From Lachnoclostridium sp. UBA1434 (lineage in GTDB: Bacteria; Bacillota; Clostridia; Lachnospirales; Lachnospiraceae), in NCBI GenBank assembly GCA_002329645.1, contig DCTS01000068.1, forward strand, positions 1 through 14,433: a DNA stretch of 14,433 nucleotides, in the 5' to 3' direction. How positions within the stretch are numbered: position 1 is the stretch's first letter; every line of letters begins with the position of its first letter. The notes beneath the pieces were generated by a model. That model saw only the letters and a list, made by a program, of their open reading frames with translations, was not told the DNA's origin and made no database searches. A program made the position numbers and the translations under genes. Shown here piece after piece: positions 1-7,072 of the stretch.

Positions 1-1
1 T

Positions 2-247
2 AAGAACGAAACAGGGTATGACCGGGATTATTTGTATGATAAACTGAAAGAAAACAATATATATTCCAGAAAATACTTTTACCCGCTTACCTTAGATCAG
101 GCATGCTTTAAGAACCATTATAAAAACATACATATTCCAAATGCCAGATATATCTCGAAAAATATACTTACCATACCGCTTTATGCGGATCTTCCACATG
201 AAGCAGTGGAACAAATCTGTAAAATAATAAAAGGTAAAGGACTATAA
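2..247 (+). CDS. DegT/DnrJ/EryC1/StrS sugar aminotransferase, C-terminal part (5' end outside window)
   Basis: The reading frame is open from the window edge (base 2) to a TAA at 245-247, so this is the last ~81 residues of a longer protein. The segment NIYSRKYFYPL, followed by a tail of the type 'IPLYADLPHEAVEQICKIIK', is characteristic of the C-terminus of PLP-dependent aminotransferases that make 4-amino-4,6-dideoxy sugar nucleotides (VioA/DesI/PseC-like). The catalytic lysine and PLP site would lie upstream and cannot be seen. The internal Met at base 32 is not the start, because the coding frame continues before it. The next gene (Maf/DUF115) starts 23 bases downstream, which suggests a shared operon for making and attaching modified sugars, probably to flagellin or another surface protein. 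The exact substrate cannot be told from this fragment. Confidence 0.8.
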   Translation, partial: KNETGYDRDYLYDKLKENNIYSRKYFYPLTLDQACFKNHYKNIHIPNARYISKNILTIPLYADLPHEAVEQICKIIKGKGL

Positions 248-270
248 TAAAAGATTTACGGAGAATAAAA

Positions 271-1956
271 ATGTCGGATAATAGCTTAAACCTGTTATTT
301 GAAGTAAACAAAGGAATAATCGCAGACTTACAGAAAATCATATTAGGCTTCAGAGGGCAGGACTATGATTTTGCATTAAGAAAGGCATCAGGAATGTTTA
401 AGCAATTGAGTGAATTCCTGAGATTGTTTGATTCTTGCATGGATGCCTTGAGGGAATGGGGTATTTCTATAAGTACCGAATATTTTGCGGAGACACTGAA
501 TTCCCTGATAGATGCCCAGGAGAGCAGGGATTATGTTTTTTTGTCAGATTTGTATGAAGCACAGCTTTTGCCGATGCTTACCCATACTCAGGAGGTAATA
601 CTTCAAAGGAAGGAAGTATATTTTGACAAGGGCAGATATATAAAAAGCATTGAAATAATCAGGAATTCAGATTCAGTGCCATATGAAAAGCTAAGTTCCA
701 TGCCCGAAGCAAAGGAACCGGACTTTCCCGGTTATAGTCTTGAGTATACCTCGGGCGGTGATATGACTGCGGCGGTAAGCCGCGGCAGCAGCAAGCTATA
801 CCTCCACAGTAATATCAACGTATGGAAGGAAGCATGCCTGCTTGCCCGCTCCTGGTACCTGCCGTATAAAAACACTTATATAATATATGGCCTGGGACTG
901 GGATATCATATCAGTGAATTGCTTCAGCTAAACAGCTTCCTGAATATTGAAGTATATGAGAGCAATTTCAGCATCATACAGCTTGCCTGTGCCTATACGG
1001 ATAATATTAAGCTTTCTTCAAATCCCCGGGTAAAGCTCGTATATGATCCGGATTTTACCAGGCTGTCCGGACGCATTGAAAATATGGATGAAGGTGCGGA
1101 ATTTGTTATCCATTATCCGTCTCTGCAGGCTTTGCAGGACGGGCCGGTCAAGCAAAGGCTGGAGAATTATTTTATTCGGTACAGCTCGGTAAAAAGCCAG
1201 CTTCCCCTGCTGAACGGGAATTTTACAAGGAATATTAAAAACTGCGACGGATACATTGACGAGCTCAGGGAGGCTTTTAAGGGAAGAGACTTATACATTA
1301 TAGCAGCGGGACCTTCCCTGGATAAGAACTATCTTCAGCTTAAAAATATTAACGGGAAAGGAATTATACTTGCAACGGGTACGGTCTTTAAAAAGCTTTT
1401 AAATGCAGGTATAATCCCGGACTATGTACTGGTTACGGATCCGAATGCCAGGGTGTATAAGCAGATAGCAGGAGCGGAGAACAGTGAAGTACCCATGCTC
1501 CTCCTGTCAACTGCATATTTTGGCTTTGCCTCAAAGTATAAGGGGAAGAAATATCTGATTTGTCAGAGAGACTACCAAAGGTCCGAGGATTATGCAGGGG
1601 AAAAGGGATGGCAGCTGTTTAACACCGGCGGCTCCGTCAGTACTACAGCCCTTGATATCGGTATAGCGTTTGGCTGCAGGCGTATTATCTTTGCAGGTCT
1701 GGATCTTGCATATACGGACAGGTATGCCCATGCCAGCAGTACCTCCCGCAGGAATGCGGCGGATTTTGATAATCAGCTTCAGGTGACGGACATATACGGG
1801 AAAATGGTTTATACAAGCAGAAGCTTGAATATGTTCCGCATATGGATAGAAAACCGTATCAGCAATGAGAAGGGCATTGAATTCATAGATGCAACAGAAG
1901 GCGGAGCAAGAATCAAAGGGATGAGAATTGCCAGGCTTGCGGATGTCATTAATTAG
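271..1956 (+). CDS. Maf/DUF115 (6-hydroxymethylpterin pyrophosphokinase MptE-like) protein, probable flagellin glycosylation factor
   Basis: A 561-residue protein with the two-part layout of motility accessory factors. The N-terminal helical region (about 1-200) leads into a Rossmann-like segment, IIYGLGLGYH (about 204-213), and IEVYESN (226-232). The MptE-like domain (about 320-560) shows AAGPSLDKN (345-353), PDYVLVTDP (383-391), the glycine/serine loop GGSVSTTALDIG (453-464) and FAGLDLAYTD (474-483). In Campylobacter, Helicobacter, Aeromonas and Clostridium, Maf proteins transfer pseudaminic or legionaminic acids onto flagellin in the cytoplasm. The pterin kinase name reflects fold similarity only, and I do not propose pterin synthesis here. 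A GGAG ribosome site at 260-263 supports the ATG at 271. Neighbours are a sugar aminotransferase, a family-2 glycosyltransferase and a partial paralogue. The family call is firm; the flagellin target is inferred. Confidence 0.85.
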   Translation: MSDNSLNLLFEVNKGIIADLQKIILGFRGQDYDFALRKASGMFKQLSEFLRLFDSCMDALREWGISISTEYFAETLNSLIDAQESRDYVFLSDLYEAQLLPMLTHTQEVILQRKEVYFDKGRYIKSIEIIRNSDSVPYEKLSSMPEAKEPDFPGYSLEYTSGGDMTAAVSRGSSKLYLHSNINVWKEACLLARSWYLPYKNTYIIYGLGLGYHISELLQLNSFLNIEVYESNFSIIQLACAYTDNIKLSSNPRVKLVYDPDFTRLSGRIENMDEGAEFVIHYPSLQALQDGPVKQRLENYFIRYSSVKSQLPLLNGNFTRNIKNCDGYIDELREAFKGRDLYIIAAGPSLDKNYLQLKNINGKGIILATGTVFKKLLNAGIIPDYVLVTDPNARVYKQIAGAENSEVPMLLLSTAYFGFASKYKGKKYLICQRDYQRSEDYAGEKGWQLFNTGGSVSTTALDIGIAFGCRRIIFAGLDLAYTDRYAHASSTSRRNAADFDNQLQVTDIYGKMVYTSRSLNMFRIWIENRISNEKGIEFIDATEGGARIKGMRIARLADVIN

Positions 1957-2021
1957 GTTTTATTTGAGCAGACTTATGATATATGCGCATTACTGCCGGC
2001 AGAATATAATCAGGAGAGCAT

Positions 2022-3035
2022 ATGATAACAATTAGCGTATGCATGATAGTGAAAAATGAAGAAGCAATACTTGCCCGGTGCCTTGATTCCTTAAGGGATA
2101 TAGCCGATGAAATAATTATTGTAGATACCGGCTCAACCGATGCAACCAGGCAAATTGCAGCAAAATACACTGATAAAGTATATGATTTTGAATGGTGTGA
2201 TGATTTTGCCGCTGCCAGGAACGAGGCCTTCTCCAAAGCCACCAAGGAATATATCTATTCGGCGGATGCGGACGAGGTGATTGACGAAGAAAACAGGCAG
2301 CGATTCCTCGCCTTAAAGCAGGCTCTGCTTCCGGAGATTGAAATAGTCCAGATGAAATATGCCAACCAGCTTGAGTTCAATACAACATATAATTATGATG
2401 TAGAATACCGCCCCAAGCTTTACAAGAGGCTCAGGACATTCTGTTTTACGGATCCGGTGCACGAAAGTGTGCTGCTTACGCCTGTAGTATACGACAGCGA
2501 TATTACTATCCTTCATTTGCCGCAGGATAATCATGCGGCAAGGGATTTTAGGATATATCTGAAAGCAATACAAAGAGACGGAGGGCTCTCGCCCAGGCTG
2601 TACGAGATGTATGCAAGGGAGCTGTTCATATCGGGGAAGGATAAGGACTTTCTGGAGGCGGCCAGGTATTATGAAGGCTTTACCGAGAAGGAATGCAGTG
2701 TAAGGCAAAGAAAGATATTTGAATGTATCCTTGCAAGGGCATGCCGTATACGGAATGATATTTCCGGCCTGTTAAAGTATAGCCTCCGCAACATAGCTGA
2801 GGGCAAGGCATCCTGTGAGGTATGCTTTGAGCTGGGTGAATACTTCTACGGGATAAGGGATTATAAGGAAGCCTCAATCTGGTTTTATAATGCAGCTTAT
2901 GAAGCCGAATGTGAGCTGGATATCAGATATTCAGGCTTTTACCCCCTGTCCCGTCTTGCGGATTGCTTCAAAATGCTTGGGGATGAACAACAGGAGGCTG
3001 TATACAGGGAGCGCAGCTTAAGCGCAACAAAGTAG
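2022..3035 (+). CDS. Glycosyltransferase family 2 with C-terminal TPR-like helical region
   Basis: A 337-residue GT2 (GT-A fold) enzyme. The N-terminus reads ISVCMIVKNEEAILARCLDS (4-23), the nucleotide-sugar binding start of this subgroup, followed by IIIVDTGSTD (31-40). The metal-binding DXD-type motif is DADE at 82-85. A conserved HES (147-149) precedes a helix-rich region (about 190-332) whose Tyr/Ala/Leu spacing resembles TPR or Sel1-like repeats. This layout is common in GT2 proteins near flagellar glycosylation loci and in SunS-type peptide glycosyltransferases, where the helical part binds the acceptor protein. There is no membrane segment, so it should act in the cytoplasm. An AGGAG site at 2012-2016 supports the start. 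The last codons overlap the first unit of a repeat cluster that continues past the stop. Donor sugar and acceptor are unknown. Confidence 0.85.
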   Translation: MITISVCMIVKNEEAILARCLDSLRDIADEIIIVDTGSTDATRQIAAKYTDKVYDFEWCDDFAAARNEAFSKATKEYIYSADADEVIDEENRQRFLALKQALLPEIEIVQMKYANQLEFNTTYNYDVEYRPKLYKRLRTFCFTDPVHESVLLTPVVYDSDITILHLPQDNHAARDFRIYLKAIQRDGGLSPRLYEMYARELFISGKDKDFLEAARYYEGFTEKECSVRQRKIFECILARACRIRNDISGLLKYSLRNIAEGKASCEVCFELGEYFYGIRDYKEASIWFYNAAYEAECELDIRYSGFYPLSRLADCFKMLGDEQQEAVYRERSLSATK

Positions 3036-3094
3036 CTAAACGCAACAAAGTTGCGTTACGCAATTATAACTGCGTTACGCAGCTATATCGGCGT
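3023..3094. repeat. Cluster of four degenerate 18-19 bp palindromic repeats
   Basis: Four units run head to tail: CGCAACAAAGTAGCTAAA (3023-3040), CGCAACAAAGTTGCGTTA (3041-3058), CGCAATTATAACTGCGTTA (3059-3077) and CGCAGCTATATCGGCGTTT (3078-3096). Each begins CGCA and most end in GCGTT. Hairpins can therefore form inside units (AACGCAAC 3039-3046 with GTTGCGTT 3050-3057) and across their borders (TTGCG-TTA-CGCAA 3051-3063; CTGCG-TTA-CGCAG 3070-3082). The first unit covers the final codons and stop of the glycosyltransferase gene, and the array ends about 20 bases before the next ATG. Such structures can modulate read-through or mRNA stability between genes; that role is inference. Confidence 0.75.
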
Positions 3095-3114
3095 TTATAA
3101 CATGAGGTGATGTC

Positions 3115-4029
3115 ATGAAGGATAGCATACGGGATATATATCTTCAAAATATTAGTTTAATCAGGGAGCTTGACAGGGCAATCATTTATTTCAGGAGGCA
3201 GCAGCACGATAAAGCTCTTACTATTGTTGCGGATTCCATCACCGGGATGAAGACCATTATCGAGGCAGTAGTAGCTGACCGCGACTACTTTAAGCTGGTT
3301 TCCGACGACGTAGTGACCGATATGCTTTCGGGAATTCTTAATGCCCAGAAAAGAAAGAATTTCCTTTTGCTTGCGGATTACCTCGAGCTGCAGATGATTA
3401 GCTTCCTGTGCAGCGTGCAGGAGCTCATTATAAGCAGGGAGGAAATATTCTTTGATGAGGAGAAATATATATCCAATGTAAAGCGTATGACGGCCGGCGG
3501 AGAAGGCTTTGATGAGGCTGATTTTGAGAGCGTTGATACCGAAGGGCTGCTGAAAAAAGGATATCGTGTGGAATTCACTTCCTGCGGCGCAATGACTCTT
3601 GCTGCCGGGGACAGGGAGCGGCAGTATTATTTCCATACCAACGGACGTATTTTTGAGGAGGCAATGCTGCTGGCTGACAGTTGGTTTAAAGACGGTATTG
3701 AAAGATATATTGTATTTGGGTTTGGAATGGGTTATCATATAAGAGAGCTTGCGGAAATTGCTCCGGATGCCGACATCGAAGTATATGAGACCGATATCGG
3801 AGTACTGAAGCTTGCCTGTGCCTTCACGCAGCTTGAGAGTATTTTCTCCAATGGTAAAGTCAGACTGATATTGGATTCGGATTTAAGTAAGCTTAAGGAC
3901 CGCCTTGCTTCATCAGCATCAGAGGAAGCCTTCCGCATACATTATCCGTCCATGCAAAACATAAGAAACCGTAAGGACAGAGAAATTCTGGCAAATTATA
4001 TACCCTGGGCTAAAACCATAGAATCCTGA
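3115..4029 (+). CDS. Maf-like N-terminal-domain protein, partial paralogue lacking the MptE-like domain
   Basis: This 304-residue protein matches the first ~300 residues of the Maf protein at 271-1956 along its whole length. Shared marks include FFDEEKYI (112-119; YFDKGRYI in the full protein), VEFTSCGAMTLAA (152-164), FGFGMGYHIREL (201-212), IEVYETD (221-227), LACAF (233-237) and IHYPSMQ (275-281). It stops where the full protein begins its MptE-like domain. The AAGPSLD and GGSVSTT motifs are absent, and only 47 bases separate its TGA from lspA, so no domain remnant is left. It could be a degenerated duplicate, a partner or acceptor-binding subunit for the full Maf, or an independent regulator. 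A GAGGTGAT ribosome site (3104-3111) and an intact frame argue that it is expressed. Catalytic activity alone seems unlikely. Confidence 0.75.
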   Translation: MKDSIRDIYLQNISLIRELDRAIIYFRRQQHDKALTIVADSITGMKTIIEAVVADRDYFKLVSDDVVTDMLSGILNAQKRKNFLLLADYLELQMISFLCSVQELIISREEIFFDEEKYISNVKRMTAGGEGFDEADFESVDTEGLLKKGYRVEFTSCGAMTLAAGDRERQYYFHTNGRIFEEAMLLADSWFKDGIERYIVFGFGMGYHIRELAEIAPDADIEVYETDIGVLKLACAFTQLESIFSNGKVRLILDSDLSKLKDRLASSASEEAFRIHYPSMQNIRNRKDREILANYIPWAKTIES

Positions 4030-4076
4030 CGATACTTAATAGTAACGGTGCTGTATATAATAAAGGAGGAGTAGGA

Positions 4077-4547
4077 TTGCTGTACATTTTAATTGTATTG
4101 GGTATTTTCCTTTTGGAAAGCAGGATTAAAAAGTATGTTGACGAGAATAAAAGGCTGGGTGACAGGGAGGAAATCTTAGGCAAACGCATTATCTTAAGAA
4201 AGCAGTATAACCGCGGAATGTTCCTGAACTTTATGGAGAACAGCGCTAAGACAGTTAAAATCATATCCGGCATCCTACTTGGAGTACTGCTTATATTCTT
4301 TGCAATAATGCTTCCTAAAAAGAACAGGAAAATGTTCAAGCTTGGATTGTCTCTTTGCCTTGGGGGCGCCATAAGCAATACGGCAGACAGGTTTACTAAG
4401 GGACATGTGGTGGACTATTTCAGCTTTAACTGCAAGTTCCTAAAGAAAGTGGTATTTAACCTGGCAGATATGTTTATTCTGGCCGGCTCCCTGATAATGG
4501 CGGTTGCTGCGCTTTTTACCTCGGGCTCGCGCCGCAGCACGGAGTAA
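4077..4547 (+). CDS. lspA: Signal peptidase II (lipoprotein signal peptidase), divergent
   Basis: A 156-residue membrane protein of normal LspA length. LspA is an aspartic protease of the cytoplasmic membrane that removes signal peptides from lipidated prolipoproteins. The family signature is clear in the second half: GGAISNTADRF (96-106), HVVDYF (110-115) and FNLADMF (127-133). Asp113 and Asp131 are the expected catalytic pair. Hydrophobic segments lie near 2-14, 62-80, 88-100 and 126-148. The N-terminal part is divergent: LESRIKKY (13-20) stands where most members have an Asp-Gln-x-x-Lys element, and YNRGMFLNF (44-52) stands for the usual N-x-G-x-A-F loop. Translation should begin at TTG 4077, six bases after a strong AAGGAGGA (4063-4070). 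No ATG gives a better start. It is probably the last gene of the upstream transcript. Confidence 0.85.
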   Translation: MLYILIVLGIFLLESRIKKYVDENKRLGDREEILGKRIILRKQYNRGMFLNFMENSAKTVKIISGILLGVLLIFFAIMLPKKNRKMFKLGLSLCLGGAISNTADRFTKGHVVDYFSFNCKFLKKVVFNLADMFILAGSLIMAVAALFTSGSRRSTE

Positions 4548-4590
4548 AGCATTGATGAACTCAGTATATGGCCCCTGATTTATACAAGAT

Positions 4591-4659
4591 AAAGCCTTTC
4601 GCAACAAATGCATTCTCCCTGATTGGAAGAAGCCTTGAAAGAATTGCGGAAGGTTTTTT
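4591..4659 (+). terminator. Terminator-like stem after lspA with two alternative left arms
   Basis: The arm TTGCGGAAGGTTTT (4644-4657), ending in a six-T run (4654-4659), can pair over 14 positions with AAAGCCTTTCGCAA (4591-4604), including two G-U pairs. It can also pair over 7 positions with AAGCCTT (4630-4636) in a tighter hairpin. The T run fits an intrinsic terminator ending the lspA transcript. The two pairings exclude each other. Confidence 0.5.
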
Positions 4660-4672
4660 GATGTAAATTGTG

Positions 4673-4678
4673 TATAAT
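4673..4678 (+). promoter_or_regulatory. Possible -10 element upstream of the hairpin cluster
   Basis: A perfect TATAAT sits just after the T run of the terminator-like stem. No good -35 is seen 16-18 bases upstream (AAGGTT at 4650-4655 is the 17-base option). If active, it would place the hairpin cluster at 4707-4780 near the 5' end of a transcript. Weak call. Confidence 0.3.
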
Positions 4679-4706
4679 GAATTTACTTAGATGGTGCGAT
4701 AGTTTT

Positions 4707-4780
4707 CTGCACGACTCTTTCAGAGCTTCGCTCTTAAACGGGCTTTGTTCTCAAAGCAGCTTTGCTCTCAAAGCGTGCAG
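4707..4780 (+). repeat. Three tandem 17-bp hairpin units enclosed by an outer inverted repeat
   Basis: Units: AGCTTCGCTCTTAAACG (4724-4740), GGCTTTGTTCTCAAAGC (4741-4757) and AGCTTTGCTCTCAAAGC (4758-4774). Units two and three differ at two positions, and each folds as GCTTTG-4 nt-CAAAGC (4742-4757, 4759-4774). The first can form GAGC-TTC-GCTC (4723-4733). CTGCAC (4707-4712) pairs with GTGCAG (4775-4780) and closes all three into a four-way-junction-like fold. It is not a tRNA: there is no T-loop or anticodon arm of the right size. Confidence 0.65.
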
Positions 4781-4826
4781 GGCATGCTATACATATACCC
4801 GTCACAGAATTTTCAGAACAATTTTA

Positions 4827-4855
4827 TTGATTTATATTAGTTCTATAGTTATAAT
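4827..4855 (+). promoter_or_regulatory. Sigma-A-type promoter for ftsH
   Basis: TTGATT (4827-4832), a 17-base spacer, and TATAAT (4850-4855), in a very AT-rich stretch. Transcription would begin near 4862 and give a leader of about 48 bases ending in the AGGAGG ribosome site before the ftsH ATG at 4910. This is the best promoter match in the window. Confidence 0.7.
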
Positions 4856-4909
4856 GAGTTATACGGAAATTATATTGTAAAAACAGGTTTTTCCGTTCAG
4901 GAGGATTTA

Positions 4910-6949
4910 ATGAATAATAACAAGCCAAACAATAAGAATGGCATGCCGAATAAAATGTTTATTATAATAACACTGATATCGGCTTTATTTATATGGTACA
5001 TGTATTCTCTCCTTTCAGCCCAAATTCGTGAAAGTACCAATATTGAAAAGCCCTACAGCTTTTTCATGGATATGCTTGAGGACAAAGAGGTTAAATCCGT
5101 TAAAATACAATATGACAAGAACAAGATTGTATTCGTACCAAAGGAGCAGCCTCATGCCGCATATGATATATCTTATTATACCGGATATATTGACAACCCC
5201 AATCTTCTGACGATGCTCAGGCAGGCAGGGGTTGAGGATATAAGCTCGGATGTTATAGACAACAGGACCACCTTTATGGACATCCTGGGAATGATACTTC
5301 CGTTTGTGGCAATATATGCCGTAATGTGGTTTATATTCAGGGCTGTGTCTAAAAGCAGCGGCGGGGTAATGGGTATCGGCAAAAGCAATGCGAAGGTATA
5401 TGTTGAGAAGTCAACGGGTGTTACCTTCAAGGATGTAGCCGGACAGGAGGAGGCCAAGGAATCCCTTACCGAAATAGTGGATTTTCTTCATAATCCTACA
5501 AAGTATACTAGGATAGGCGCCAAGCTTCCCAAGGGAGCCTTGCTTGTGGGGCCTCCCGGAACAGGTAAGACACTGCTTGCCAAGGCTATTGCCGGAGAAG
5601 CCAAGGTTCCGTTCTTTTCCCTCTCAGGCTCAGATTTCGTAGAAATGTTTGTCGGTGTAGGTGCGTCAAGAGTGAGGGATCTTTTCAAGCAGGCGCAGCA
5701 AATGGCTCCATGCATAATCTTTATTGATGAGATAGATGCTATAGGAAAAAGCAGAGATGTCCATTACGGAGGAGGAAATGACGAGCGTGAGCAAACCTTG
5801 AACCAGCTTCTTTCCAACATGGACGGCTTCGATTCCTCCAAGGGACTTGTGGTGCTCGGAGCTACCAATCGTCCGGAGGTGCTTGATAAAGCATTGCTAA
5901 GACCCGGACGGTTTGACAGGAGAATAATAGTAGACAAGCCCGATTTAAAGGGAAGAGTGGATGTCCTGAAGGTGCATGCCAAAAACGTGCTAATGCATGA
6001 CTCTGTGGACCTTGATGCTATTGCCCGTGCAACAAGCGGAGCTGTGGGTTCGGATTTGGCCAATATGATAAACGAAGCAGCGATACTTGCAGTTAAGAAG
6101 GGAAGATCGGTAGTAACACAGGAGGATTTGTTTGAATCGGTAGAAGTGGTTATTGCCGGTAAGGAGAAGAAGGATCGCATACTCAGCAAGGAAGAGAAGA
6201 GGATAGTAGCTTACCATGAGGTAGGACATGCTTTGGTCACCGCTTTGGAGAAGCATTCCGAGCCGGTACAGAAGATTACAATTGTCCCGAGAACCCTGGG
6301 TGCACTGGGGTATGTAATGCAGGTGCCCGAGGAAGAGAAATTCCTTATGAGCCAGGATGAGCTCCTGACACGCATAGTGACGCTGTTCGGCGGCCGTGCC
6401 GCAGAAAAGCTGGTATTTAATTCAATTACCACAGGCGCCTCCAATGATATAGAACAGGCAACCTCACTTGCCAGGGCAATGGTTACACAATACGGTATGA
6501 GTGATAAATTTGGCCTGATGGGACTTGAGTCGGTGGAAAGCAAATACCTGGACGGCAGGCCCGTCATGCATTGCGGTGAGGAAACCGCAAGCGAGATAGA
6601 CAAGGAAGTAATGAGGATACTTAAGGAATGCTATGATAGAGCCGAAGCATTGCTTGCTGCGAATCGAAAGGTTCTGGATGCGATTGCAGAGCACCTTATA
6701 GCTAAGGAAACCATAACCGGAGAGGAGTTTATGGAAATATACCGGGAGGTTACCGGAAGCGATGACGGCATCACCGGAGATGGGAAGTCAGCCGATGACA
6801 GTGCAGCCGGGGGCGCTAAAAAAGCCAGGGGTGCTAAGGCGGCTAAGGACAGTGCAGCCGGGGGCGCTAAGGCATCCGATGACAGTGCAGCCGGGGATGC
6901 TAAAACAGCCCGGGAAGAAGGTACGGCTGAGGATACCAACAGCAAATAA
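4910..6949 (+). CDS. ftsH: ATP-dependent zinc metalloprotease FtsH (AAA+ membrane protease)
   Basis: A 679-residue hexameric membrane protease that extracts and degrades membrane and short-lived cytoplasmic proteins. Two membrane segments (about 16-34 and 123-143) flank an extracytoplasmic domain. The AAA domain carries Walker A GPPGTGKT (214-221), the pore motif FVG (247-249), Walker B IIFIDEID (269-276) and the second region of homology GATNRP...RPGRFDRR (317-338). The zinc site is HEVGH (436-440) with the third ligand at Asp513 in ASNDIEQAT (510-518). All catalytic residues are present. After the conserved end (about 616) comes a low-complexity Ala/Gly/Asp/Lys tail with three copies of DSAAG(G/D)AK (630-637, 647-654, 658-665), unusual for the core family. 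AGGAGG (4901-4906) fits the ATG. It has its own promoter and is separated from uvrC by a hairpin. Confidence 0.97.
   Translation: MNNNKPNNKNGMPNKMFIIITLISALFIWYMYSLLSAQIRESTNIEKPYSFFMDMLEDKEVKSVKIQYDKNKIVFVPKEQPHAAYDISYYTGYIDNPNLLTMLRQAGVEDISSDVIDNRTTFMDILGMILPFVAIYAVMWFIFRAVSKSSGGVMGIGKSNAKVYVEKSTGVTFKDVAGQEEAKESLTEIVDFLHNPTKYTRIGAKLPKGALLVGPPGTGKTLLAKAIAGEAKVPFFSLSGSDFVEMFVGVGASRVRDLFKQAQQMAPCIIFIDEIDAIGKSRDVHYGGGNDEREQTLNQLLSNMDGFDSSKGLVVLGATNRPEVLDKALLRPGRFDRRIIVDKPDLKGRVDVLKVHAKNVLMHDSVDLDAIARATSGAVGSDLANMINEAAILAVKKGRSVVTQEDLFESVEVVIAGKEKKDRILSKEEKRIVAYHEVGHALVTALEKHSEPVQKITIVPRTLGALGYVMQVPEEEKFLMSQDELLTRIVTLFGGRAAEKLVFNSITTGASNDIEQATSLARAMVTQYGMSDKFGLMGLESVESKYLDGRPVMHCGEETASEIDKEVMRILKECYDRAEALLAANRKVLDAIAEHLIAKETITGEEFMEIYREVTGSDDGITGDGKSADDSAAGGAKKARGAKAAKDSAAGGAKASDDSAAGDAKTAREEGTAEDTNSK
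6797..6903 (+). repeat. 23-bp direct repeats encoding the FtsH C-terminal tail
   Basis: Three near-identical 23-bp copies beginning GACAGTGCAGCCGGGG occur at 6797-6819, 6848-6870 and 6881-6903. The first two are identical and the third differs at two positions. Their offsets are 51 and 33 bases, both multiples of three, so copies can be gained or lost without shifting the frame. They encode the DSAAGGAK-type repeats. Confidence 0.85.
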
Positions 6950-6961
6950 TGATGTATAATG

Positions 6962-6997
6962 AAGGTCTGCCGATCAAAATACGGGTTGGCAGGCCTT
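6962..6997 (+). terminator. Strong hairpin between ftsH and uvrC (terminator or processing site)
   Basis: AAGGTCTGCC (6962-6971) pairs with GGCAGGCCTT (6988-6997). Three or four further pairs inside, including G-U, bring the stem to about 14 pairs with an 8-base loop (6976-6983). It begins 13 bases after the ftsH stop. No T run follows (GAGCTTGTAT), so it is not a classical intrinsic terminator and may act as a partial terminator or 3'-end stabiliser. Confidence 0.5.
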
Positions 6998-7025
6998 GAG
7001 CTTGTATATAATAACATCTTATAAT
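6996..7025 (+). promoter_or_regulatory. Candidate promoter for uvrC
   Basis: TTGAGC (6996-7001), an 18-base spacer and TATAAT (7020-7025). An alternative TATAAT lies at 7007-7012 with TTGGCA (6986-6991) at a short 15-base spacing. Either would start transcription within 50 bases of the uvrC ATG. The -35 overlaps the right arm of the preceding hairpin. Confidence 0.45.
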
Positions 7026-7072
7026 AGGTTTTTGACATTATTTCTGCAGGATTATTAAGAACAGGTGATGCC

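Larger units (their letters stand above)
4548..4909. other. 362-base intergenic region between lspA and ftsH
   Basis: No convincing gene lies here. From left to right it holds a terminator-like stem with competing arms (4591-4659), a TATAAT that may be a weak promoter (4673-4678), a cluster of three tandem hairpins closed by an outer stem (4707-4780), and a good promoter for ftsH (4827-4855). A 70-codon open frame at 4668-4880 has no ribosome site, covers the hairpin repeats and runs across the promoter, so I do not call it a gene. Confidence 0.6.

Noticed and set aside
1993..2002. Perfect palindrome CTGCCGGCAG between the Maf and glycosyltransferase genes
   Set aside because: It is a single 10-bp palindrome with no loop and no T run. 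It is too short to support an operator or terminator.
3157..3738. Long antisense open frame (193 codons) opposite the short Maf-like gene
   Set aside because: It lies fully inside a gene with clear family similarity on the + strand and its own ribosome site. The antisense peptide has no recognisable motif.
4707..4780. tRNA-like cloverleaf
   Set aside because: Arm and loop sizes are wrong, and there is no T-loop consensus or anticodon stem. The hairpins are repeated units of one another.
4668..4880. Open frame of 70 codons between lspA and ftsH
   Set aside because: No ribosome site, it runs through self-complementary repeats and over the ftsH promoter, and the peptide shows no recognisable domain.
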